From Ga0077560 sp046330435 (GTDB lineage Bacteria > Actinomycetota > Thermoleophilia > Miltoncostaeales > Miltoncostaeaceae): a DNA stretch of 64,000 nucleotides. Below, one piece after another: positions 1 to 8,112 of this stretch. Both the position numbers and the translations under genes were made by a program. Within the stretch, counting starts at the first letter, position 1; every line of letters starts with the position of its first letter. The stretch lies in assembly GCA_046330435.1 (NCBI GenBank), contig JAXLST010000017.1, positions 62,001 through 126,000 of the forward strand, given 5' to 3'. The notes under the pieces were generated by a model that worked only from the letters and a program-made list of their open reading frames with translations, searched no databases and was not told the origin of the DNA.

Positions 1-2390
1 TGCAGCTCCTTGGTGAGGCGGTCCCGCTCGGCGGCGACGTCCACCGTGCCCTCGGCGCGCGCGACGCGCAGCCGGCCGGCGGCCGTGCCCACCACCATCG
101 CGTCCTCCGGCAGGTCGTCCGCCAGCTCCACGCCGGCGAGGGCGCAGAACGCCCCGGTGAGCGGCCCCACCGCGTCGCCCTCCACCGCGGCGCGCAGCGG
201 CTCCCGCGGGCCCAGGCCCAGGTTGTTCCGCAGGCCGCGGACCGCGGTGACCGCCTCCTGCAGCGCGGTCACGGCGCCCTCGGCCTCCGGGTCGGCGGCC
301 GTCCCGGCGCGGGCCGGTGCGTGGGTGATCATGAGGCCCTCGGCGCCGGGCATCTGCTCCCAGCACGCCTCGGTCACGAACGGCATCACCGGGTGCACCA
401 GCGCGAGGATCTGCTCCAGCAGGTCGCCGGCGACCTCGGGGGTGGCCTCGTCGCGCTTGAGCAGCTCCAGGTACCAGTCGCAGTAGTCGTCGAACACCAG
501 CCGGTACAGCAGCGCGGCGAGGCGGCTGAACTCGAACCCGGCGATGAGCGACCCGGCCTCCTCCACCGCGGCCGAGACGCGGGCGGCCATCCAGCGGTCC
601 GCGAGGCTCTCGGGGACCGGCGCGTCCGCGTGGCCGGCGCGGCCGCCGCGGGCGACCACCAGGCGCGTGGCGTTCCAGAGCTTGGTGACCAGCTGGCGGC
701 CCTGGCGGATCGCGTCCACCGAGAACCGCACGTCCTGCTGGCTGCTCATGAGCAGCAGGCCGAACCGCAGGGCGTCCGCGCCGTGCTCGGCGATGAGCTC
801 CAGCGGGTCGATGCCCGTGCCGAGGCTCTTGCTCATCCGGCGGCCGTCGGGCGCCTGGATGACCGAGTGGATGTACACGTCCGAGAACGGCACCTCGTCG
901 CGGTACTCCAGGCCCATCATCACCATGCGGGCGACCCACAGGAAGATGATGTCCCGCGCCGTCGACAGGACGTTGGTGGGGTAGAACCGCTGCAGCTCGG
1001 GCGTGTCCTCGGGCCAGCCGAGCGTCGCGAACGGCCACAGGCCGGAGCTGAACCAGGTGTCGAGGACGTCCGGGTCGCGGGTCCAGCCGTCGCCCTCGGG
1101 CGCGGCCTCCCCCACGAACACCTCGTCGCCGCGGTACCACACCGGCAGCTGGTGGCCCCACCACAGCTGGCGGGACAGGCACCACGGGCGGATCTCCTCC
1201 ATCCACCGCAGGTACACGTCGCCCCACCGCGCGGGCGTGAACTTCACGCGCCCGTCCCGGACCGCCGCGATGGCGGGCGCCGCCAACGCCTTCATGTCGC
1301 AGAACCACTGCAGGGAGATGAGCGGCTCCACCCGCGCACCCGAGCGGTGGGAGTACGGCACCACGTGGGTGTACGGCTCCACGCCGCGCAGCAGTCCCTG
1401 CGCCTCGAGGTCGGCCATGACCCGCTCGGAGCACTCCTTGGGCGACAGGCCCGCGTACCGCTCGCCGGCGGCGGCGGTCATGCGCCCGTCCTCCCCGATG
1501 ACGCTGATGGCGTCCAGGCCGTGGCGCTTGCCGATCTCGAAGTCGTTCGGGTCGTGGGCCGGGGTGATCTTGAGGCACCCCGTGCCGAAGTCCGTCTTGA
1601 CGTAGTCGTCGGCGATGACCGGCAGCTCGCGCCCCACCAGCGGCAGGGTCACGGTCTTCCCGATGAGGTGCCGGTAGCGCTCGTCCTCGGGGTTCACGGC
1701 GACGGCGGTGTCGCCCAGCATCGTCTCCGGCCGGACGGTGGCCACCACGACCTCGCCGGAACCGTCGGTGAGCGGGTAGGCGATCTGCACCAGGCTGTCG
1801 GTGACCTCGCGGTCCTCGACCTCCAGGTCGGAGATCGCCGAGCCGAGGCCGGGGTCCCAGTTGACCATGTAGTGGTCGCGGTAGACGTGGCCCTTCTCGT
1901 ACAGGTCCACGAAGACGCGCAGGACGGCCTTCGCGTAGGCCTCGTCCATCGTGAAGCGCTCACGGGAGTAGTCGAGGGTCGCACCGAGGCGCCGCAGCTG
2001 GCCGATGATCGTGCCGCCGTACTCGGCGCGCCACTCCCACACCCGCTCGATGAACGCCTCGCGGCCGATCTCCCGGCGGTCGACGCCGTCCCGGGCCAGG
2101 GCCTTCTCGACCTGGGCCTGGGTGGCGATGCCGGCGTGGTCGGTGCCGCAGATCCACATGGTCTCGTACCCCGCCATGCGGTGGTACCGGATGAGCGCGT
2201 CCTGAATCGTGTTGTTCAGGGCGTGGCCCATGTGGAGCGCCCCCGTGACGTTCGGGGGCGGGATCGCGATGGTGTACGGCGGCTTGCCGGAGGACGGGTC
2301 GGCGCGCAGCACGCCGGACGCCTCCCACGTGTCGACCCAGCGCTGCTCGTCGGCGACCGGGTCGTATCGAACGGGCTGCTGCTCGCTCAC
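1..2390 (-). CDS. valS: Valyl-tRNA synthetase, 3' end cut by window edge
   Basis: Cytoplasmic class I synthetase that charges tRNA-Val with valine. About 796 codons are visible; the C-terminal coiled-coil end lies beyond position 1. The HIGH signature reads HMGH at residues 53-56, after PPPNVTGAL, and the KMSKS loop reads RMSKS at about 518-522. The editing (CP1) domain lies between them, and a DWYLELLK-type anticodon-binding segment follows. The start is a GTG whose bases overlap the clpX TGA stop (GTGA, 4 nt), so translation is probably coupled to clpX. It is the last visible gene of the tig-clpP-clpX-valS run. Long open frames on the opposite strand here are shadows. The identification is secure. 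Confidence 0.97.
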   Translation of the reverse strand, partial: MSEQQPVRYDPVADEQRWVDTWEASGVLRADPSSGKPPYTIAIPPPNVTGALHMGHALNNTIQDALIRYHRMAGYETMWICGTDHAGIATQAQVEKALARDGVDRREIGREAFIERVWEWRAEYGGTIIGQLRRLGATLDYSRERFTMDEAYAKAVLRVFVDLYEKGHVYRDHYMVNWDPGLGSAISDLEVEDREVTDSLVQIAYPLTDGSGEVVVATVRPETMLGDTAVAVNPEDERYRHLIGKTVTLPLVGRELPVIADDYVKTDFGTGCLKITPAHDPNDFEIGKRHGLDAISVIGEDGRMTAAAGERYAGLSPKECSERVMADLEAQGLLRGVEPYTHVVPYSHRSGARVEPLISLQWFCDMKALAAPAIAAVRDGRVKFTPARWGDVYLRWMEEIRPWCLSRQLWWGHQLPVWYRGDEVFVGEAAPEGDGWTRDPDVLDTWFSSGLWPFATLGWPEDTPELQRFYPTNVLSTARDIIFLWVARMVMMGLEYRDEVPFSDVYIHSVIQAPDGRRMSKSLGTGIDPLELIAEHGADALRFGLLLMSSQQDVRFSVDAIRQGRQLVTKLWNATRLVVARGGRAGHADAPVPESLADRWMAARVSAAVEEAGSLIAGFEFSRLAALLYRLVFDDYCDWYLELLKRDEATPEVAGDLLEQILALVHPVMPFVTEACWEQMPGAEGLMITHAPARAGTAADPEAEGAVTALQEAVTAVRGLRNNLGLGPREPLRAAVEGDAVGPLTGAFCALAGVELADDLPEDAMVVGTAAGRLRVARAEGTVDVAAERDRLTKEL

Positions 2391-3652
2391 CCGCCGGCCT
2401 CGGCGCGCCGCTCGCGGCCCGGGGCCTCGGTGACGAGCGTCGGCGGAAGGCCCTTCTCGATGGTCTCCTTGGTGACCACGCACTTCACGACGTCGTCGCG
2501 GGACGGCAGCTCGAACATCACGTCCAGCAGCGCGCTCTCCACGATGGACCGCAGGCCGCGGGCCCCGGTCTCGCGCTCCAGCGCCTTGTCGGCGATGGCG
2601 GTGAGCGAGTCGTCGCTGAACACCAGGTCCACGCGGTCGAAGCTGAAGAACCGCTTGAACTGCTTGGACAGGGCGTTCTTGGGCTCGTTGAGGATCTTCA
2701 CCAGGTCGGCGCGGGTGAGCTGGTGCACCGCGCTGATGACCGGGAGGCGGCCGATGAACTCGGGGATGAGCCCGTAGTTCATGAGGTCCTCCGGCAGGAC
2801 CTGGCTGAACAGGTCGTGCGGGTCGTGCTCCTTCTTGGAGCGCACGTCGGCGGCGAAGCCGACGCCCTTGCGGCCGATGCGCCGCTCGATGACCTGCTCC
2901 AGGTTCGCGAACGCGCCGCCGCAGATGAACAGCACGTTCGTGGTGTCGATCGTGAGGAACTCCTGGTGCGGGTGCTTGCGCCCGCCCTGGGGCGGCACCG
3001 AGGCCACCGTGCCCTCGAGGATCTTCAGCAGCGCCTGCTGCACGCCCTCGCCCGAGACGTCCCGCGTGATCGACGGGTTGTCGGCCTTCCGGGCGATCTT
3101 GTCGACCTCGTCGATGTAGATGATCCCGGTCTCCGCCTTCTTCACGTCGAAGTCGGCGGCCTGGATGAGCTTGAGCAGGATGTTCTCGACGTCCTCGCCC
3201 ACGTAGCCGGCCTCGGTGAGGGCCGTGGCGTCCGCGATGGCGAACGGGACGTTGAGGATCTTCGCCAGCGTCTGCGCGAGCAGCGTCTTGCCGCAGCCGG
3301 TGGGCCCGAGCAGCAGGATGTTGCTCTTCTGCAGCTCGATGTCCGTGTCCCCGGAGGACATCATCTGGACGCGCTTGTAGTGGTTGTAGACCGCGACCGA
3401 GAGGGTGCGCTTGGCCTCCTCCTGGCCCACCACGTACTCGTTCAGGACGTCGTAGATCTCCCGCGGCCGGGGCAGCGCGTCCGGGTCGAAGCTGACGGGG
3501 GTGGTGAGCTCCTCGTCGATGATCTCGTTGCAGAGATCGATGCACTCATCGCAGATGTAGACCCCGGGGCCCGCGATGAGCTTCTTGACCTGGCGCTGGG
3601 ACTTCCCGCAGAAGCTGCAGAGCAGCTGCTCGTTCTGTTCGGACTTGGCCAT
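2387..3652 (-). CDS. clpX: ATP-dependent Clp protease ATP-binding subunit ClpX
   Basis: AAA+ unfoldase that recognises tagged substrates and feeds them to ClpP. The N-terminal zinc-binding domain has C12, C15, C34 and C37. Walker A is GPTGCGKT (116-123), Walker B is IIYIDEVDK near residue 180, and the sensor/arginine-finger region follows, for 421 aa, the usual length. ATG start with 25 nt separating it from the clpP stop. It sits directly downstream of clpP and overlaps valS by 4 nt, so the protease and its unfoldase are co-transcribed. Nothing abnormal. Confidence 0.98.
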   Translation of the reverse strand: MAKSEQNEQLLCSFCGKSQRQVKKLIAGPGVYICDECIDLCNEIIDEELTTPVSFDPDALPRPREIYDVLNEYVVGQEEAKRTLSVAVYNHYKRVQMMSSGDTDIELQKSNILLLGPTGCGKTLLAQTLAKILNVPFAIADATALTEAGYVGEDVENILLKLIQAADFDVKKAETGIIYIDEVDKIARKADNPSITRDVSGEGVQQALLKILEGTVASVPPQGGRKHPHQEFLTIDTTNVLFICGGAFANLEQVIERRIGRKGVGFAADVRSKKEHDPHDLFSQVLPEDLMNYGLIPEFIGRLPVISAVHQLTRADLVKILNEPKNALSKQFKRFFSFDRVDLVFSDDSLTAIADKALERETGARGLRSIVESALLDVMFELPSRDDVVKCVVTKETIEKGLPPTLVTEAPGRERRAEAGG

Positions 3653-3677
3653 GTGGTGACGGTCGGGGCTCGCCGCG

Positions 3678-4262
3678 TCAGTGCGACGAGATGACCCGGT
3701 CGACGATCCCGTACTCCCGTGCCTCCTCGGAGGACATGAAGTAGTCCCGCTCGGTGTCCTGCTTGACCTTGTCCAGCGGCTGGCCCGTGTGGTGGGCCAG
3801 GATCTCGTCGAGCTTGGCGCGCAGCTCGATGACCTCGCGGGCGTGGATCTCGATGTCCGAGGCCTGCCCGGAGAACCCGCTGCTGACCTGGTGGATCATG
3901 ATCTTCGCGTTGGGCAGCGCCATGCGCTTGCCCTTCGCGCCGCCCGACAGCAGCAGCGCGCCCATGCTCATCGCGATCCCGACGCAGATGGTCTGCACGT
4001 CGGGCTTGATGAACTGCATGGTGTCGTAGATCGCCAGGCCCGCGTACACCGAGCCGCCCGGGCTGTTGATGTACAGCGAGATGTCCTTGTCGGGGTCCTC
4101 GCTCTCGAGGTGCAGCAGCTGCGCCACGATGAGGTTGGCGATCTGGTCGTCCACGGGCGTGCCGAGGAAGATGATCCGCTCGTTGAGCAGACGCGAGTAG
4201 ATGTCGAACGAGCGCTCGCCGCGCGAGGTCTGCTCGATGACCATGGGGATGAGCGGGCTCAT
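3678..4262 (-). CDS. clpP: ATP-dependent Clp protease proteolytic subunit ClpP
   Basis: Serine peptidase that forms the tetradecameric chamber of ClpXP. The 194-aa product has the complete triad: Ser99 in MSMGA, His124 in MIHQ and Asp173 in ERDYF. The INSPGGSV strand motif is at 66-72. There is only one clpP here, whereas many actinobacteria have tandem clpP1-clpP2 at this spot; a second copy elsewhere cannot be excluded. It lies 15 nt downstream of tig and 25 nt upstream of clpX on the same strand, consistent with one operon. Confidence 0.98.
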   Translation of the reverse strand: MSPLIPMVIEQTSRGERSFDIYSRLLNERIIFLGTPVDDQIANLIVAQLLHLESEDPDKDISLYINSPGGSVYAGLAIYDTMQFIKPDVQTICVGIAMSMGALLLSGGAKGKRMALPNAKIMIHQVSSGFSGQASDIEIHAREVIELRAKLDEILAHHTGQPLDKVKQDTERDYFMSSEEAREYGIVDRVISSH

Positions 4263-4277
4263 CTGCGCGGCCTCCTC

Positions 4278-5693
4278 TTAGTCCTTGGAATCCTCGGGCG
4301 TGGAGGGATTCGACTCCCCCTCACCCGACTCCTCGCCGGAATCGGCGGCCGGGGCATCGGCCTCGGCGGGCTGCTCCTGCTCCTGCTCCTCCTCGACCAG
4401 CGCGACCGGGACGGCGGACTCCACGAGTGCCTCCACCGCGCGCTGCAGCCGCATGTCCTCGCGGAGGCGCTCGAAGGCGCCCTCCTTGCGGACCTCGGCG
4501 AGGAGCTGGTCCGCGTCGCGACCCATCCGCTCCGCGTCCTCACGCACCTGCGTCTCGACGTCCTCGTCGGAGACCTCGACGCCATCGGCCTCGATGACGG
4601 CCTCCACCACCAGCTCGCGCTTGACGGCCATCTCCGCGTCGGGGCGGAGCTGGTCGACGGCCTGGTCGAGGGTGCGGCCCGTGGCGGAGAGATACGCCTC
4701 GAAGCTCACGCCCTGCGGCAGGGACTGGGCGGTCTGGTTGAGGATCGTGTTGATCCGCCGGAGGACCATGACCTCCGGCACGTCGACCGTGGCGTTCTCG
4801 ACCACCGCGTCGATGACGCGGCGCCGGAACATCTCGTCCACCTGGGCCTGGGCGGCCTTGGTGGCGCGGTCGAGGATGTCGGCCTTGAGCTCGTCGATGG
4901 TGTCGAACTCGGAGACCTCGGCGGCCAGGTCGTCGTCGAGCTCGGGCAGGACGCGCTCCTGCACCTGCTTGATCGTGACCGTGTACTCCATGGTGCGGCC
5001 GCGCAGCTCGGGCCGGTTGTCGTCGTCGGCGTACGTCACCTCGTGGGTGGCGGTCTCGCCGGCCGACAGGCCCTCGAGCTTCTCGTCGAACCCGGCCATG
5101 AGGCGCTGCGCGCCCAGCTCGACCAGGTAGTCGCGGGCGGAGGCGGACTTCATCCGCTTGCCGCCGATCGATCCGTCGAAGTCGATGACGATGAAGTCGC
5201 CGCTCTTCGCCGGGCGCTCGACGGGCTCCAGGCGCGACGCGCGCAGCTGGAGGCGCTCGAGCTCCTGCTCGACGATCCCCTCGGGGACCTCCACCTCGCC
5301 CTTGCCGACCTCGAGGCCCTTGTAGGCGCCGAGGGTGGCCTTGGGACGGGTGCGGACCGTGGCGCGGAACACCAGGTCCTCGCCCTGCTCGGGGACCTCG
5401 GTGAGGTCCAGGTCCGGCTCGTCGATGGGACGGATGCCGGACACCTCGACGGCACGGTCGTACCAGTCGCCGATCGAGGACTTCAGCGTCTCGTTGAGGA
5501 CGGTCTCCCGTCCGTACCGCTGGACGACGATGTGGGGCGGGACCTTGCCCGGCCGGAAGCCGGGGATCCGGACATCCTTGGCCATCTGGGAGAGGGTCCG
5601 CCCGAACGCCTCCTCGACCTCGTCACCGGGGACGGTGACGTCGAGTTGGGCGCGGTCGTCGTCGAGTGTCGTTATCGCAGCGCTTACAGGCAT
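4278..5693 (-). CDS. tig: Trigger factor, ribosome-associated chaperone/PPIase
   Basis: Folding chaperone at the ribosomal exit tunnel. The 471-aa product has the N-terminal ribosome-binding domain with a GFRPGK signature, a central FKBP-type prolyl isomerase domain (from about GDFIVIDFDG), the helical chaperone domain and an acidic Glu/Asp/Pro-rich tail. The ATG at 5693 is the only sensible start: trigger factors begin a few residues before this conserved strand, and the frame upstream runs into tRNA-Leu. Only 5 nt (TCAGC) separate the tRNA-Leu discriminator base from the ATG, and no Shine-Dalgarno is present, so processing of the tRNA 3' end would leave an almost leaderless mRNA. It leads the clpP-clpX-valS run. 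Confidence 0.97.
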   Translation of the reverse strand: MPVSAAITTLDDDRAQLDVTVPGDEVEEAFGRTLSQMAKDVRIPGFRPGKVPPHIVVQRYGRETVLNETLKSSIGDWYDRAVEVSGIRPIDEPDLDLTEVPEQGEDLVFRATVRTRPKATLGAYKGLEVGKGEVEVPEGIVEQELERLQLRASRLEPVERPAKSGDFIVIDFDGSIGGKRMKSASARDYLVELGAQRLMAGFDEKLEGLSAGETATHEVTYADDDNRPELRGRTMEYTVTIKQVQERVLPELDDDLAAEVSEFDTIDELKADILDRATKAAQAQVDEMFRRRVIDAVVENATVDVPEVMVLRRINTILNQTAQSLPQGVSFEAYLSATGRTLDQAVDQLRPDAEMAVKRELVVEAVIEADGVEVSDEDVETQVREDAERMGRDADQLLAEVRKEGAFERLREDMRLQRAVEALVESAVPVALVEEEQEQEQPAEADAPAADSGEESGEGESNPSTPEDSKD

Positions 5694-5698
5694 GCTGA

Positions 5699-5783
5699 TG
5701 CGGGTGAGAGGATTCGAACCTCCACGGGGTTGTGCCCCACTAGGACCTAAACCTAGCGCGTCTACCGGTTCCGCCACACCCGC
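5699..5783 (-). tRNA. tRNA-Leu (TAG anticodon)
   Basis: 85-nt class II tRNA. The acceptor stem GCGGGTG pairs with CACCCGC. The anticodon stem CTAGG/CCTAG closes the loop TTTAGGT, giving anticodon TAG. There is a long variable arm (TGGGGCACAACCCCGT) and a T arm GGAGG-TTCGAAT-CCTCT. CCA is not encoded. Its 3' end lies 5 nt from the tig start codon and its 5' end 21 nt from tRNA-His, so the three are probably one transcript. Confidence 0.97.
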
Positions 5784-5804
5784 CCAGGAGGGCGGCCGGA
5801 GGAG

Positions 5805-5878
5805 GGTGAACGATGGGACTCGAACCCACGACCGCCTGGACCACAACCAGGAGCTCTACCAACTGAGCTACGTTCACC
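5805..5878 (-). tRNA. tRNA-His (GTG anticodon)
   Basis: The acceptor stem GTGAACG pairs with CGTTCAC, and the anticodon stem CCTGG/CCAGG closes loop TTGTGGT, giving GTG. The T arm contains GGTTCGAGTCC. A genomically encoded G precedes position 1 (base 5878), as expected for the G-1 identity element of tRNA-His, paired with discriminator C. CCA is not encoded. It is first in the minus-strand tRNA-His/tRNA-Leu/tig series. Confidence 0.97.
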
Positions 5879-5906
5879 GCGACCCGGGGGTCGCCCGGAC
5901 GGCGGG

Positions 5907-5912
5907 AGGATA
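5907..5912 (-). promoter_or_regulatory. Possible -10 element upstream of the tRNA-His/tRNA-Leu/tig series
   Basis: TATCCT on the minus strand, about 29 nt before the tRNA-His 5' end, stands out in a GC-rich spacer (5879-5975). No convincing -35 element is seen at the right distance. Weak call. Confidence 0.3.
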
Positions 5913-5975
5913 GCGCACCGCCCGCGGCCGGAGCGCGACCATCTGGCAAGTCGCGTTGCGGATCGGGGGCAGGTG

Positions 5976-6323
5976 ATGGGGCACGTGCGTCGCAGGGCGG
6001 GGTCCGGCTGGGAGGGCGTCGCCCCGAAGGCCTACGGGAACGGCGCGGAGCGCCATGTCCTGGCCGGCGCGGCGGACGGGGCCACCCAGGTGGAGCTGCG
6101 CGTGTTCCGCATCCCGGCGGGCGGTGCCTCGGCCCTGGAGTCCCACGCGCACGAGCACGCGATCCTGGTGCTGGAGGGCCGTGCCCGGGTGCTGCTGGGC
6201 GGCGCCGAGCACGAGGTGGGCCCCGGGGACCACGTGTTCGTGGGCGCCTGGGAGGAGCACCGGCTCACCGCCTCGGGGGACGAGCCCCTGGTGTTCGCCT
6301 GCACCGCCCCGGTGGACCGCTAG
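5976..6323 (+). CDS. Small single-domain cupin protein
   Basis: A 115-aa beta-barrel protein, probably cytoplasmic and metal-binding. Cupin motif 1 is seen as ESHAHEHAILVLEG followed by RARVLLGG (two His of the HxH type plus Glu), and motif 2 as GPGDHVFVGAWEEHRL. Such small cupins include isomerases, dioxygenases and sugar-binding proteins, so no substrate can be given. The ATG at 5976 follows GGGGGCAGGTG; a GTG one codon upstream is an alternative start. It converges with the dehydrogenase: the two stop codons touch at 6323/6324. Confidence 0.85.
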   Translation: MGHVRRRAGSGWEGVAPKAYGNGAERHVLAGAADGATQVELRVFRIPAGGASALESHAHEHAILVLEGRARVLLGGAEHEVGPGDHVFVGAWEEHRLTASGDEPLVFACTAPVDR

Positions 6324-7328
6324 CTACCGGGCGACGTCCACGACGACCTTGACCGCCTCGCCGGACCGGGCCAGCCGCAGGGCCTCCCCCGCCTCGGCGA
6401 GCGGCACCCGGTGGGTGACCATGGGCGCGGCGTCGACCGCGCCGGAGGCCAGCAGCTCCAGCGCCTCCCGCGTGTCGAACGGGCCGGCGGAGTAGGTGGA
6501 GGTGATCGACACCTCCCGGAACCAGACGGCCCCCAGGTCGACGGGCACGGGCGTGCCCGGCCTCGGTGGCGCGAACAGCTGCACGGTCCCGCCCGGCGCC
6601 GCCAGGCGCAGGCCCGCGTCGATGGCCGCCGCGGAGGTCGTGGTCACGAACACCACCTCGGCGCCGTCGCCGCCCAGGGCCTGTCGCGCCGCGTCCACGC
6701 CACCCGGCACGAGCGCCCCGGCGTCCCGCGCCATGGCGGCCCGGTGCTCCTGCGGCTCCACCGCCACCACCGCGGGAGCCCCCAGGGCACGGGCGGCCAT
6801 GATCTCCAGCAGCCCCATGGAACCGGCGCCCACCACCGCCACACGGGTGCCCGGCCCCACGCCGGCGGCCCGCTGCCCCCGAAGGATGCAGCCCAGCGGC
6901 TCGATGAACGTGGCGGTGACGTCGTCCATCCCCTCCGGCACCGCGAGGACGTCCAGGCGCGCGTTCTCGGCGGGCACGCGGATGAGCTCGGCGAGCCCGC
7001 CCGGGTCGATCCGGGTCGCGCGGAAGGTGTCGCAGAGGGTGTGGAGCCCCGCGCGGCAGCGGGCGCACGTCATGCACGGCACGTGGTGGTGCACGAACAC
7101 GCGGTCGCCGGGGGCGAACGGCGCGCCCTCCCCCGCCGCCTCCACCACCCCGACGGGCTCGTGGCCCAGCACCAGGGGGGCGCGTGGATCCTGGTACCAG
7201 GTCATGAGGTCCGAGCCGCAGATCCCGCAGGCGGCGACCCGCACCAGGAGCTCGCCGGGCCCGATGGCGGGCACGGGCAGCTCGACGATCTCGACCCGCC
7301 CCTCCCCGTGGTACATCGCCGCGCGCAC
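6324..7328 (-). CDS. Zinc-dependent medium-chain alcohol/polyol dehydrogenase
   Basis: NAD(P)-dependent oxidoreductase of the MDR family (sorbitol/threonine dehydrogenase-like). Catalytic zinc ligands are in CGICGSD (C37) and GHE (H56, E57). The structural zinc loop has four Cys in PCMTCARCRAGLHTLC. The Rossmann motif is VVGAGSMG. 334 aa from the GTG at 7328 (VRAAMYHG, a typical family N-terminus); an ATG four codons later is possible. The divergent TetR gene starts 60 nt away and is the natural candidate regulator. The substrate is unknown. Confidence 0.9.
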   Translation of the reverse strand: MRAAMYHGEGRVEIVELPVPAIGPGELLVRVAACGICGSDLMTWYQDPRAPLVLGHEPVGVVEAAGEGAPFAPGDRVFVHHHVPCMTCARCRAGLHTLCDTFRATRIDPGGLAELIRVPAENARLDVLAVPEGMDDVTATFIEPLGCILRGQRAAGVGPGTRVAVVGAGSMGLLEIMAARALGAPAVVAVEPQEHRAAMARDAGALVPGGVDAARQALGGDGAEVVFVTTTSAAAIDAGLRLAAPGGTVQLFAPPRPGTPVPVDLGAVWFREVSITSTYSAGPFDTREALELLASGAVDAAPMVTHRVPLAEAGEALRLARSGEAVKVVVDVAR

Positions 7329-7388
7329 GGAGGGGTTTCTACACACCGTTGGCCAGAACCGTCCCAAACGTGCGATTCTGGGCGCACA

Positions 7389-8039
7389 GTGAAGGAACTC
7401 GGTCACCTGGGATTCGACGGACGCCCCATCCGCTCGGTCCGCCGTGACGCCTCCGCCAACCGGCGGAAGGCGGTGGAGGTCGCGCGGGCGCTGTTCGCCG
7501 AGCGCGGGCAGCTGGTGACCATGGAGGAGGTCGCCGCGGCGGCCGGCATCGGCAAGGGCACCCTCTACCGGGGCTTCCCGGGCCGGGCGCAGCTCGCGCA
7601 GGCGGTCCTGGACGACCTCTCACGGGAGCTCCAGGCGGAGCTGCTGGCCGGGATGGGCCTGGCCGAGGCCTGCCCGGTGGGTGTGCTGCGCGCGTTCCTG
7701 CGCCGCGCCTACGCGTTCCGCGTGCAGCACCTGGACCTGTTCCTGATGGCGCACGACGGGGACCGCGCGGAGATCCGGAACTCGCCGGCGTACCTGTGGG
7801 AGCGCCAGGCGGTGGCGGGGCTGCTGCGGCACGCCGCCAACCGGGGCCTCTCGGACCCCGCCGACCCCGACCTGCTGCCCGACGCGGTCATGGCCCTGCT
7901 GGACCCCGACCTCATCCGGCACCACCGCGACGTGCTCGCGGTGAGCGCGGACCGCGGGGCGGACGCCCTGGTGGACATGGTCTTCGGCGCCGCCCGCATC
8001 GGCGGCATGGGGCCCACCGGAGGGATCTCCCGCAACTGA
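7389..8039 (+). CDS. TetR-family transcriptional regulator
   Basis: 216 aa. The N-terminal helix-turn-helix includes VTMEEVAAAAGIGKGTLYRG at about residues 37-56, the usual TetR signature. The C-terminal domain is all-helical and divergent, with EIRNSPAYLWERQ similar to ligand-binding domains in this family. GTG start. Divergently arranged with the zinc dehydrogenase across about 60 nt, so control of that gene and of itself is likely (inference from arrangement). No clear palindrome was recognised in the shared spacer. Confidence 0.9.
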   Translation: MKELGHLGFDGRPIRSVRRDASANRRKAVEVARALFAERGQLVTMEEVAAAAGIGKGTLYRGFPGRAQLAQAVLDDLSRELQAELLAGMGLAEACPVGVLRAFLRRAYAFRVQHLDLFLMAHDGDRAEIRNSPAYLWERQAVAGLLRHAANRGLSDPADPDLLPDAVMALLDPDLIRHHRDVLAVSADRGADALVDMVFGAARIGGMGPTGGISRN

Positions 8040-8082
8040 TCCCGATTGCGGGATGGCCCCGGGCGCAATAACGTCCGGTCCT

Positions 8083-8106
8083 CGTCAGAGACTGTCCAGG
8101 GTTTGC
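8083..8106. promoter_or_regulatory. Candidate CarH-type operator directly upstream of the carH-like gene
   Basis: Three half-sites on the + strand: CGTC at 8083, TGTCCAGGGTT at 8093 and TGCC at 8104, spaced 10 and 11 bp. The 13-mer TGTCCAGGGTTTG (8093-8105) recurs exactly at 12436-12448. It lies just before the 8113 start, so autoregulation is likely. The 10-bp step could reflect one missing base in a region rich in indels. Confidence 0.5.
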
Positions 8107-8112
8107 CCCGGG

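Noticed and set aside
321..2777. Open frame of 818 codons on the + strand
   Set aside because: It is antisense to valS and clpX, which are unmistakable. The product is an Arg/His/Gly-rich low-complexity string typical of shadows in GC-rich DNA.
3681..5750. Open frame of 689 codons on the + strand
   Set aside because: Antisense to clpP and tig; Leu/Asp-rich shadow without any domain.
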